In this document: in pieces, positions 49,711-58,369 of the stretch | Layout of the letters: the number at the start of each line of letters is the position of its first letter | Numbering within the stretch: the stretch's first letter is position 1 | Source of the DNA: Flavobacterium sp. DG2-3 | Lineage (GTDB): Bacteria > Bacteroidota > Bacteroidia > Flavobacteriales > Flavobacteriaceae | Reading direction: 5' to 3' | Length of the DNA: 64,000 bases | Assembly (NCBI RefSeq): GCF_030730925.1 | Contig: NZ_JAVAMB010000003.1 | Coordinates: forward strand, 186,001 to 250,000 | Notes under the pieces: model-generated | Seen by the model: the letters and a program-made list of their open reading frames with translations, nothing else | Databases searched by the model: none | Told to the model about the DNA's origin: nothing | Position numbers and translations under genes: made by a program

Positions 49711-51354
49711 TTATGCCAACATTGTAACTGGGCTTTCGATGTATTGTTTTAATGTTTGTAAGAACTGAGCTCCAGTTGCACCGTCGATAGTTCTGTGGTC
49801 ACAAGCTAATGATAACATCATTGTGTTTCCAACTACGATCTGACCGTTTTTAACAACAGGTTTCTCAACAATTGCACCTACAGAAAGGATTGCAGAGTTT
49901 GGCTGATTAATGATTGAATTAAATTCAGTAATACCAAACATACCAAGGTTAGAAACTGTAAATGTGCTTCCTTCCATTTCTTGTGGTCCCAATTTCTTGT
50001 TTTTAGCTCTTCCAGCAAGATCTCTTACGCTTCCGCCAATTTGAGATAAACTCATAGCATCTGTAAATTTCAATACAGGAACTACTAATCCGTCTTCAAC
50101 AGCAACAGCAACACCAATGTTTACGTGGTGGTTGATGATGATAGCATCTTCTTTCCAAGTAGAGTTGATTTTTGGGTGTTTTTTCAATGCTAAAGCACAA
50201 GCTTTAATTACCATATCGTTGAAAGATACTTTTGTGTCTGGAACGCTATTGATAGCAGCTCTTGCCTGCATTGCTTCGTCCATGCTTACCTCGATTACTA
50301 AGTTGTAGTGAGGAGCAGTGAATAATGACTCAGAAAGACGTTTTGCAATGATTTTACGCATTTGAGAGTTTTTGATCTCTTCTGTGTAAACTTCTCCAGC
50401 AGGAACAAATACTTTTGGAGCAGCAGCTTTTTCTTCCGCTTTTGCAGCAGGTGCAGAAGCGTTAGATGCAGGTGCATCTTGAGCAGATGGAGTAAAGTTT
50501 TCGATATCGCTTTTTACGATACGTCCGTTTTCTCCAGAACCTTTAACTTGAGATAATTGAATTCCTTTGTCAGAAGCGATTTTTTTAGCTAATGGAGAAG
50601 CTAAAATTCTTCCGTTTGAAGTTTCAGCAGCAGCTTCTGGCGCTTTTTCAGCAGCTGGAGCAGCTTTTGTTTCTTCAGCAGCAGGAGCGCTTGCAGGTGC
50701 AGTACCTCCGGCAGAGAAATTATCAGCAATTCCAGAAATGTCAGTTCCTGCAGGTCCGATGATCGCTAATAAACTATCAACAGGAGCAGTATTTCCTTCT
50801 TGAATTCCGATGTATAATAATGTACCAGCATTGAAAGACTCAAACTCCATAGTAGCTTTGTCTGTTTCAATTTCTGCTAAAATATCACCTTCAGCAACAG
50901 TATCACCAACTTTTTTCAGCCAAGTTGCTACGGTTCCTTCTGTCATTGTATCACTCAAACGAGGCATAGTTACTACTATAACTCCTTTTGGTAATTCAGT
51001 TGCAGCTTTTGCAGGAGCAGCAGTTTCTGTTTTTGCTTCAGCAGCAGGAGCATCCGCTTTTGGAGCTTCGGCAGCAGGAGCATCACCACCAGCTAAAAGA
51101 GCAGAAATATCTTCTCCTTCGTTACCAATGATGGCTAATAATGAATCAACTGGAGCAGTTTCTCCAGCTTGAATTCCGATATGTAAAAGAGTTCCTTCGT
51201 TAAAAGATTCGAACTCCATTGTTGCTTTGTCTGTTTCAATTTCTGCTAAGATATCTCCTTCGCTTACTTTATCGCCTACTTTTTTAAGCCAAGTCGCTAC
51301 CGTTCCTTCCGTCATTGTATCGCTCAAACGAGGCATTGTTACTTTAATTGCCAT
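49711..51354 (-). CDS. pdhC: Pyruvate dehydrogenase E2, dihydrolipoamide acetyltransferase
   Basis: A 547-residue core subunit that passes acetyl groups from lipoyl arms to CoA. Two lipoyl domains (about residues 2-80 and 128-205) are near duplicates, each with the lipoylated Lys in ETDKATMEFES. Ala/Pro/Glu-rich hinges and a peripheral subunit-binding domain (ILASPLAKKIASDKGI) follow, then the catalytic acyltransferase domain with the active-site motif DHRTIDG (519-525). It lies 5 bp downstream of pdhA on the same strand. E1-beta is not adjacent, as is common in Bacteroidota. Confidence 0.95.
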   Translation of the reverse strand: MAIKVTMPRLSDTMTEGTVATWLKKVGDKVSEGDILAEIETDKATMEFESFNEGTLLHIGIQAGETAPVDSLLAIIGNEGEDISALLAGGDAPAAEAPKADAPAAEAKTETAAPAKAATELPKGVIVVTMPRLSDTMTEGTVATWLKKVGDTVAEGDILAEIETDKATMEFESFNAGTLLYIGIQEGNTAPVDSLLAIIGPAGTDISGIADNFSAGGTAPASAPAAEETKAAPAAEKAPEAAAETSNGRILASPLAKKIASDKGIQLSQVKGSGENGRIVKSDIENFTPSAQDAPASNASAPAAKAEEKAAAPKVFVPAGEVYTEEIKNSQMRKIIAKRLSESLFTAPHYNLVIEVSMDEAMQARAAINSVPDTKVSFNDMVIKACALALKKHPKINSTWKEDAIIINHHVNIGVAVAVEDGLVVPVLKFTDAMSLSQIGGSVRDLAGRAKNKKLGPQEMEGSTFTVSNLGMFGITEFNSIINQPNSAILSVGAIVEKPVVKNGQIVVGNTMMLSLACDHRTIDGATGAQFLQTLKQYIESPVTMLA

Positions 51355-51359
51355 AATTC

Positions 51360-52358
51360 TTATAATTTATGAGGTGTAAATGGATAGTCTTCTTGTGCGT
51401 ATACTACGTCGTATAATTGTTGTAAATCTGGGTATGGAGATTCTTCAGCGAATTTTTGACATTCTTCTACTAAATCTTTAACTCTTTGGTCAATTACTTC
51501 AATTTCTGCCTCAGTAGCATATTTTTGATCTAAGATTACGTCTAAAACTTGAGTAATCGGGTCGATTTTTTTGTACTCTTCAACCTCTTCTTTAGAACGG
51601 TACAATTGTGCATCAGACATAGAGTGTCCTCTGTAACGGTACGTTTTCATTTCAAGGAAAGTTGGTCCGTCTCCGCGACGTGCTCTTTCGATAGCTTCGT
51701 GCATTGCTTCAGCAACTTTTACAGGATTCATTCCGTCTACAGGTCCGCAAGGCATTTCGTAACCTAAACCTAATTTCCAGATGTCAGTGTGGTTTGCAGT
51801 TCTTTCTACAGAAGTTCCCATTGCATAACCGTTGTTCTCAACGATAAATACAACTGGAAGTTTCCATAACATAGCCATGTTGAAAGCTTCGTGTAAAGAA
51901 CCTTGTCTAGCAGCTCCATCACCAAAGTAAGTCATGGTAACACCGCCAGTGTTGAAATATTTATCTGCGAAAGCAATACCAGCTCCCACAGGAATTTGAG
52001 CACCTACGATACCGTGTCCTCCGTAAAAACCGTGTTCTTTAGAGAAAATGTGCATAGAACCTCCCATACCTTTAGAAGTTCCTGTTGCTTTTCCTAAAAG
52101 CTCTGCCATTACGTTTCTAGGATCAACTCCCATACCAATTGGCTGAACGTGGTTTCTGTAAGCAGTAATCATTTTATCTTTGGTCAAATCCATAGCGTGC
52201 AGAGCACCTGCTAATACAGCTTCCTGACCATTATATAAGTGTAGAAAACCTCTAACTTTTTGTTGGATGTATAACGCTGCAAGTTTGTCTTCAAACTTTC
52301 TCCAAAGTAGCATGTCTTCATACCACTTTAAATATACCTCTTTTGTAACTTCTTTCAT
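51360..52358 (-). CDS. pdhA: Pyruvate dehydrogenase E1 alpha subunit
   Basis: A 332-residue thiamine-diphosphate-binding subunit of the alpha type. It decarboxylates pyruvate with the E1-beta partner. The cofactor motif GDGAARQGSLHEAFN...NNGYAMGTS (about residues 145-180) and the serine-rich RYRGHSMSDAQLYRSKEE loop are intact. It opens the pdhA-pdhC operon. The leader has a small hairpin next to the promoter. Confidence 0.95.
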   Translation of the reverse strand: MKEVTKEVYLKWYEDMLLWRKFEDKLAALYIQQKVRGFLHLYNGQEAVLAGALHAMDLTKDKMITAYRNHVQPIGMGVDPRNVMAELLGKATGTSKGMGGSMHIFSKEHGFYGGHGIVGAQIPVGAGIAFADKYFNTGGVTMTYFGDGAARQGSLHEAFNMAMLWKLPVVFIVENNGYAMGTSVERTANHTDIWKLGLGYEMPCGPVDGMNPVKVAEAMHEAIERARRGDGPTFLEMKTYRYRGHSMSDAQLYRSKEEVEEYKKIDPITQVLDVILDQKYATEAEIEVIDQRVKDLVEECQKFAEESPYPDLQQLYDVVYAQEDYPFTPHKL

Positions 52359-52459
52359 CTGAATTCTTTCTTTTGCTAAAGTTGTTTGTGTTATCGATTA
52401 TTGTGCCTGTAACGCAAAATAGTTTCCTCCCACAAATTTGCGCCCGAAAGGTCGGGATG

Positions 52460-52467
52460 CAAAAATA
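52460..52467 (-). promoter_or_regulatory. Putative pdhA promoter -7 element
   Basis: The minus strand reads TATTTTTG followed by C, about 100 bp before the pdhA ATG. A short CCCGA-AAGG-TCGGG hairpin (52443-52455) lies just downstream in the leader. Confidence 0.5.
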
Positions 52468-52517
52468 AGACATTACATTTAAGAACTAAAATTTAAACGC
52501 TACTTTTTGGCTTTTTT

Positions 52518-53000
52518 TTACAAGAACTTTTTATCAAACATTAATGGGAGTAAATTTTTTAGGGATGCTGATTTATAAACTTCACCTATTTCGCCCATAA
52601 AATAGATTTCTATAGGGGTATCTTGTTTTATCTCGTATTCTGCTATTGATTGTCGGCAAGATCCACACGGTGGAATAGGAGCGGTAGTTTGGTTGGTGTC
52701 TGAAGCTGCTGTAATAGCCATTTTTAAGATTTTTGCTTCTGGATAAGTGCTTCCAGCATAAAATATAGCTGTTCTTTCGGCACAAAGTCCTGACGGATAA
52801 GCGGCATTTTCTTGATTAGAACCTACGATAACTTTTCCGTTGTCTAAAAGCAAAGCGGCACCAACTTTAAACTTAGAATAGGGTGCGTAAGCTTTTTTTC
52901 TAATTTCGACAGCCTGATTCATTAAATCTTGAATATCGGCTGGAAGTTCATTTAAATTGTCAAATATTGTAAATGAAGAGGTTATATTGATTTCTTTCAT
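52518..53000 (-). CDS. cdd: Cytidine deaminase
   Basis: A 160-residue homotetramer-type zinc deaminase that turns cytidine into uridine for pyrimidine salvage. Zinc ligands and catalytic Glu are C73-A-E75 (GLCAERTAIF) and C112/C115 (PCGSC). Length is a little above the usual 130-140 because of an N-terminal extension of about 25 residues. It lies between porV and pdhA on the same strand, with a terminator after porV. Confidence 0.93.
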   Translation of the reverse strand: MKEINITSSFTIFDNLNELPADIQDLMNQAVEIRKKAYAPYSKFKVGAALLLDNGKVIVGSNQENAAYPSGLCAERTAIFYAGSTYPEAKILKMAITAASDTNQTTAPIPPCGSCRQSIAEYEIKQDTPIEIYFMGEIGEVYKSASLKNLLPLMFDKKFL

Positions 53001-53012
53001 CTGTTTTTAAGG

Positions 53013-53051
53013 GAAAAAAAATCCAAATTCCTAAAATGCAGGAATTTGGAT
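53013..53051 (-). terminator. Terminator of porV
   Basis: An 11-bp perfect stem ATCCAAATTCC/GGAATTTGGAT with an A-run on the left (U-run in the minus transcript). Confidence 0.85.
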
Positions 53052-53079
53052 TGAATTATTTTATTTTGATTTTTTCTCT

Positions 53080-54285
53080 TTAATAAGTTTCGTATTTGTC
53101 TCCAAAGTTAAACGTTAAAGAGAAACGAAGTGTATTTTCTAAAGGATTTTTTATTTTAGATGCTGAGAATAAGTACGAAACATCAATTTTCATAATGTTG
53201 TACTTAAATCCTGCTCCTAAAGAGAAAAATTGTTTAGCACCTTTTTCTGGACTTTCGTGGTAATAACCCAAACGCATTGCAAAAGCATCTTGATACATAT
53301 ATTCTGCCGCAACGCTATAGGTAACCTCTTTAATTTCTTCGCTGAAACCTCCTGGAGCATCTCCAAAAGATTTGAAAACGCCTTCGAACCATCCAATGTC
53401 ATTGTAGTTTCTGTAGCCAATCTCAGTAGCTTCTTGCTGAGAAATATCTTCTGGATCATCAAAATCTCCATCGCCATTTGCATCAACAGGTGTTCCGATT
53501 CCTGGAGGGGTTGGAACTAAAAGTTTAGTAAGCTCTGCGCTTAAAGTAAGTTTGTTATAATCGTCAAAGATAAAATCAAATCCTCCTCCTAATCTTAAAT
53601 TAGCAGGCAAGAAGTTTGAACTTACATCGTCATTATCATAACTGATTTTTGGTCCAAGGTTCTGAAGGTTGACTCCAGCTCTCCATCTACCGTTGAAATC
53701 TTGGTAAGCAATTTCTTCTGATTGGTAAAAAGCGGCCACATCAACGGCAAAAGAACTCGCAGAAGTAGCATCAACTTCTTCTGAAGCAACTTTTAGATTT
53801 GAATTGATAAAACGTCCGGCAACGGCCATCGAGAATTTCTCGCTTAATTTTAGAGAATAAGATCCGTCTAAGGCAAACTCGTTCGGATTTACTTCTCTTA
53901 CAGCTTCGTTTGGATCTCCTGTGTATCTTAATTCAATTCCTCCAAAACCAAAATAGCGAAAACTTCCTGCGAAAGCACTTTTTTCGTTGATTTTGTTGTA
54001 ATACGTAATCTGGCCTAATGAAATATCATTGGCAAGATCTGTTAAATAAGGAGTGTAACTGATAGAAAGACCTTGCGCATCTTCAGAAAATGCATATTTC
54101 GCAGGGTTCCATTGTTGTGAGAAAACGTCTGCAGAAGTGGCGACACCTTGGTCTGCCAAACCTGCTGCTCTAGCATCAGCAGCGACTAATAAAAAAGGTA
54201 CTCCAGTAACAATAGGTCTTGATTCCTGTGCCTTTGAATTGTAAATGCTAAAAATACAAATTAATAAAAGTGATAGTTTTTTCAT
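53080..54285 (-). CDS. porV: Type IX secretion system outer-membrane shuttle protein PorV
   Basis: A 401-residue barrel with signal peptide ending SKA/QESR. The start of the mature part (RPIVTGVPFLLVAADARAAGLADQGVATSADVFSQQWNPAKYAF) is the PorV/LptO signature. The rest alternates barrel strands, with one acidic, Ca2+-binding-like insert (VDANGDGDFDDPED). PorV collects T9SS cargo from the SprA translocon and delivers it to the PorU sortase. It lies just after porU and has its own promoter (54312-54340). Confidence 0.93.
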   Translation of the reverse strand: MKKLSLLLICIFSIYNSKAQESRPIVTGVPFLLVAADARAAGLADQGVATSADVFSQQWNPAKYAFSEDAQGLSISYTPYLTDLANDISLGQITYYNKINEKSAFAGSFRYFGFGGIELRYTGDPNEAVREVNPNEFALDGSYSLKLSEKFSMAVAGRFINSNLKVASEEVDATSASSFAVDVAAFYQSEEIAYQDFNGRWRAGVNLQNLGPKISYDNDDVSSNFLPANLRLGGGFDFIFDDYNKLTLSAELTKLLVPTPPGIGTPVDANGDGDFDDPEDISQQEATEIGYRNYNDIGWFEGVFKSFGDAPGGFSEEIKEVTYSVAAEYMYQDAFAMRLGYYHESPEKGAKQFFSLGAGFKYNIMKIDVSYLFSASKIKNPLENTLRFSLTFNFGDKYETY

Positions 54286-54311
54286 TTATGGGACTTGTGT
54301 TTTTGGTGGTG

Positions 54312-54340
54312 CAAATATATATAATATTATAGGATGACAA
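54312..54340 (-). promoter_or_regulatory. porV promoter (TTG / 18 bp / TATATTTG)
   Basis: On the minus strand TATATTTG (plus 54312-54319) has a TTG (plus 54338-54340) at 18 bp, located inside the end of porU. porV can therefore be transcribed separately. Confidence 0.65.
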
Positions 54341-57300
54341 GCTTTTCGTATTTTTCTGCTTTTTTATTTGTTAAATTAGATTTCACAGTCAGTTTGTAAA
54401 TATACACTCCTTTTCCGATTTTGTCACCAAAATCGTCTCTTCCGTCCCATGTTATTTCTCGTGATAAAAAACCTTCTGTTGTAACGGTTTGATTTTTTGT
54501 CCAAACTACTTTTCCTGTAATGGTCATTACCTGTACTTGTACATCTAGTGGTTCGTAAGGCCTGTTGTGCGAAAACCAGAATTGCGTATAAGTTGAAAAA
54601 GGGTTTGGATAATTAAGAACGTGCGATAATGTCAACGAATCGTCTCCAACAACTGTAAATTGAATTTCACTCGTAACGGGATTGTTGTAAACATCCCAAG
54701 CTGTAAAACTTATGGTATGCAGTCCAGGAGCTAAATTTCGGAATGGAAAACGTAGATTTCCGTTGGTGTAATCGTCCAGTTTTGTCTGATAGTAATCATT
54801 CAAAATATAAGGATTGCTTACGTCTCCGTCCAAAATAGCGACAATATCATGTCCGATTCCGCTTGCTGTATTAATTCCGTTTTCATCTTCTAAAAAGGCC
54901 AAAAGAAAAGGCGATTCATTTGTGATTCCTCCCGATACAAAAGTTTCATCGTTCATATATAACTTCACTTTTGGACTTATATTGTCCTGAGGTGCATTTT
55001 CGTTAATTCCTCCAATTTTAATGACGTTATTATATCCTGTTTGATTTTCTAATGACTCATTTTTCTTCGAATAAAAACTAATTCGACCATTGTCAACAGG
55101 AATTCTAATATCTCTTGGTACGACAAAACTAAATTCAAATTGACCGTTAGTTACAGAGGCGTTTCCTCTAAAAATGGTTTCTCCCAAAGTTTTAAATTGC
55201 ATTGGAGGGCTAAAACCATCGTTGTTTAAAGTCGTATTTGTAATTAATTTATCGAAAATAGCTGTGGCTAATTCTCCATTATAATTGCTTAAAAGTGTGT
55301 TGTTTTCGTCGGTGATTTCTCCAGAAATTTTAATTTTAGATAACGATTTTAAGTCAGGAATTGCTTGCGAAATCACAATATCGTTTACTTTCGTTAAATT
55401 AATTCGCGGTTTTGCAATGGCAAGCATTAAAGCAGGATCGCCTATATAAAAGACCACATTGCTGGCAGAACTCGGATTTTCGTTTTTGGATATTCTTAAA
55501 GATTCTGCAATCGTATTATATTGGTTTGAACCATAAGAAAGAAGGTTTTTGCTGAGCGTTTTATTGAAGTCTTCAGCATTAGTCTGTCCAATTTCACGAA
55601 CAGTAGTCAGCATCGAAATAGCGCCTCCTTTCGGATTCCAGAAAACATATTCGCCCGCAGTTGGTCTTGTAGGATCATCAAAACGAGAGAATTCACAAGT
55701 AATCGTAATAAATAAAGGATATTTGTATTGGTTGGTAAGATTTTGTCCGTCTGATTTCTCCCAAATTCTTTCGCTTGCTAATCCGTCCTCGCCACCATGC
55801 CCTAAATAATTGAATATTAGAGCGCCTTTTTCAAAAGCATTAAAAAAGTCTGTTCTTGCTTTCGGATATCTTGATCCGCCCGCTGAAGCTTCTTGTGTAT
55901 AAGCGTCTAAAAATATTTTATCAATATTAAAAAAAGGTTTTTCAGTTGCAATTTGATCTGCAAGCGCATTTTGGTTGGCTTGTAAAGTCTGATCACCGGC
56001 TTTATCTGAATCATCACTAATTAAAACCATATTATTTCTCCAGTTCCCGTATGACTTGGCGTCGTAATATTCGAGAACTTTATTGACCATTTCTTGTGCT
56101 TGCGCGTTGTCTGAAACCAGCATTCTTCCTATCGCGATATCAATTCCGGCAAGAGACGGAATAATTACGCCTTCGTTAGCGTCCATTAATCCGTAAAAAT
56201 CATCAGAAGGAAATGAAGCTTCGCCAACCGTATTACTAATTAGGGATTGATATATAGGTACAATGTTCGTGTTATTTGAAATTCGGTCTTTATAATCAAA
56301 CGAAGCGTCTCCAAATAAGTTGACATAACGAACTCTTCTTTCTGAAGAAGAAGCGTTATCATAAATATATTTAATGCAATTTCTAATAGCTGCAATATCT
56401 TGTTTGCCAGAAGAAAATTCCTGATAGATATTTTCTAAAGCAATAACTTTTGTGTTTAAATTGGAATTTGTTCTGTGAAAACTCGCCAACCTTTCAGCTT
56501 GTGAAACTAAAGATTTTGGAGTTACGATGATATAATCTATATCTTGAAAAGCATTTTGATTGTTTCTAAAAAGCGTTCCTTTTAAATTTTGATTGGCAAT
56601 TTTTGACTGATTTTCTTTTTGCGGAGCATAATAGTCAGAAGGATCAAGGGCTATATATTTTCTGATTTCTCCCAAATTGGCTTTAAAACTAAAAGAACCC
56701 TGATTTGCATTTTCTATTTTAGATACATTATATAGGTCTGTAACGTCCCAGATTTGAGATATTGCCGAAGCATTTCCGAATGTATAATTGACGATTCCTG
56801 CTGTAGAACCAGCAGCGTTGTATTGAAAATGAAATTGTTTGCCTGTTCCTAAAAGCCTTCGTTTGGCAGTCAGATTAATGTAATCTAAATAGCCTTTTGA
56901 TCCAGGAACACCATTATTATTATAAGTAAGTTTTATTTTGATATTGTCTGTTCCGGTAAATTGTGCATTTGATGGTAATTTACCTGTAGTATATTTAGTG
57001 TCGGAATTGGCTATTAAAGGCGAAAAATTTATAGACCCCGTATTTTGCCCGTTTGCTACTATTGCAAAAGAAGTAGTGGTTAAAGATGCCGATGCGGCGC
57101 TTACTTCTATTTTTACGGGAACCGTGGCTTCAAGATTTGGGAAACTAAATGAGAATTCCTGTTCCTGATTAATATCAAATGCTTCGCCGACCCATTGGCG
57201 GCCAAGGTGCGCAATGTTGGTTTGGTCAATTTCATGATATTGATAGTCATCAAACGTGTTTAGCTCTAAAGTGCTAATTCCTGTAGGCTGGTTTAAGTTT

Positions 57301-58163
57301 TGAATTCTCTTTCCGTCACCGCCAGAAGCAGTTATATAATAATAGGACTTGGTGTCATATAAGTTTATGTTGGTCTGGCTTTCTGAATTCCAAGTATCGG
57401 TTCCTTCAGCATAAAAAAGAATGTAATCTTCATTATTAAAAACACCATCATTTTCGCCTAAAATTTGTATCGCATTTTCTATTAAATCATCAGGATAATA
57501 AGTGTTATTGGCCAAAGGAAGCATTCTTCCGCCATTTCCATAAATCTTTATTCTTCTCGGATCAGTTTTAGAAGGATCGAATCCTAAACTTTGTAAAAAA
57601 GATCGATCAATTCTGTAAACACCTGATTTCTGGATGTAAAATCGGTACCATTCTCCTGAAGCTAAAACAGAATTTGAAATGGCTGCTGATTTTTGAAAGG
57701 AAGAAGTGCTGGCAGATCGCGCAGTTGCATTACTGATAAAGTAAGAAAAAGATTTTATGCGTTTGTAGCTGTTTCCTTCTTTAATTATTGGAGACAACGA
57801 AAGAAAAGTATACTTTATATCTCTTGCGTTGGTGATAATTACAGTCTCATTTGGTTTTTCTGAGATGTTTTCAAGTGTTAAATCTCCTAAATCTGCTCTA
57901 GTGATTGACTCGTAAATGATATTGCTGATTTGCACAGAGCTGCCACTTGAGACGTTCTGTTGGTTCAAATTTTGGAGGAATGTTATGCTTTTTTTTGTAG
58001 TGTCGAAGCGAAAACTGTTTCCTGAGAAGTATGGAATTGTGATTTTATTTTCGCCAAAATTTACCTCTTTTTTATTCTGCCAATCTATCGTTATAGCCCC
58101 ATTTATCTGGGAAAACGAAAGAATTGGAATTAGAAAAAGAGAGATAAGTATTACTTGTTTCAT
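54327..58163 (-). CDS. porU: Type IX secretion system sortase PorU (gingipain-like C25 peptidase)
   Basis: The 1278-residue exported protein has a signal peptide ending LSFS/Q. The C25 peptidase domain lies in the middle: catalytic His H789 in YLGHGGEDG and catalytic Cys C823 in TITCEFSRFDDP. Beta-rich domains precede it, and a T9SS-type C-terminal region (KGVYIYKLTVKSN) ends the protein. PorU cuts the C-terminal signals of T9SS cargo and attaches some cargo to the surface. It is divergent from gldJ (206-bp shared upstream region) and upstream of porV, the arrangement known in F. johnsoniae. Confidence 0.93.
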   Translation of the reverse strand: MKQVILISLFLIPILSFSQINGAITIDWQNKKEVNFGENKITIPYFSGNSFRFDTTKKSITFLQNLNQQNVSSGSSVQISNIIYESITRADLGDLTLENISEKPNETVIITNARDIKYTFLSLSPIIKEGNSYKRIKSFSYFISNATARSASTSSFQKSAAISNSVLASGEWYRFYIQKSGVYRIDRSFLQSLGFDPSKTDPRRIKIYGNGGRMLPLANNTYYPDDLIENAIQILGENDGVFNNEDYILFYAEGTDTWNSESQTNINLYDTKSYYYITASGGDGKRIQNLNQPTGISTLELNTFDDYQYHEIDQTNIAHLGRQWVGEAFDINQEQEFSFSFPNLEATVPVKIEVSAASASLTTTSFAIVANGQNTGSINFSPLIANSDTKYTTGKLPSNAQFTGTDNIKIKLTYNNNGVPGSKGYLDYINLTAKRRLLGTGKQFHFQYNAAGSTAGIVNYTFGNASAISQIWDVTDLYNVSKIENANQGSFSFKANLGEIRKYIALDPSDYYAPQKENQSKIANQNLKGTLFRNNQNAFQDIDYIIVTPKSLVSQAERLASFHRTNSNLNTKVIALENIYQEFSSGKQDIAAIRNCIKYIYDNASSSERRVRYVNLFGDASFDYKDRISNNTNIVPIYQSLISNTVGEASFPSDDFYGLMDANEGVIIPSLAGIDIAIGRMLVSDNAQAQEMVNKVLEYYDAKSYGNWRNNMVLISDDSDKAGDQTLQANQNALADQIATEKPFFNIDKIFLDAYTQEASAGGSRYPKARTDFFNAFEKGALIFNYLGHGGEDGLASERIWEKSDGQNLTNQYKYPLFITITCEFSRFDDPTRPTAGEYVFWNPKGGAISMLTTVREIGQTNAEDFNKTLSKNLLSYGSNQYNTIAESLRISKNENPSSASNVVFYIGDPALMLAIAKPRINLTKVNDIVISQAIPDLKSLSKIKISGEITDENNTLLSNYNGELATAIFDKLITNTTLNNDGFSPPMQFKTLGETIFRGNASVTNGQFEFSFVVPRDIRIPVDNGRISFYSKKNESLENQTGYNNVIKIGGINENAPQDNISPKVKLYMNDETFVSGGITNESPFLLAFLEDENGINTASGIGHDIVAILDGDVSNPYILNDYYQTKLDDYTNGNLRFPFRNLAPGLHTISFTAWDVYNNPVTSEIQFTVVGDDSLTLSHVLNYPNPFSTYTQFWFSHNRPYEPLDVQVQVMTITGKVVWTKNQTVTTEGFLSREITWDGRDDFGDKIGKGVYIYKLTVKSNLTNKKAEKYEKLVIL

Positions 58164-58246
58164 AGGTTTAAAAAGCGAAATTTACTTAAAAAATAATTAG
58201 TAAGTAAAAATATAGTATTTCATGTTACAGTAAATAATAAAAAGTA

Positions 58247-58254
58247 TATTTTTG
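58247..58254 (+). promoter_or_regulatory. gldJ promoter -7 element
   Basis: TATTTTTG followed by C, which gives a leader of about 110 nt before gldJ. Confidence 0.55.
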
Positions 58255-58369
58255 CGTTCGTAACTAAAGGTTATTTTCTGGAAAAAACAGCTAAATAAAA
58301 TTATTAGAACTGATGTTGCCAATTAAATGTTAATTATTATATTGCAGCACCTAAATTTATCACCTAAGA

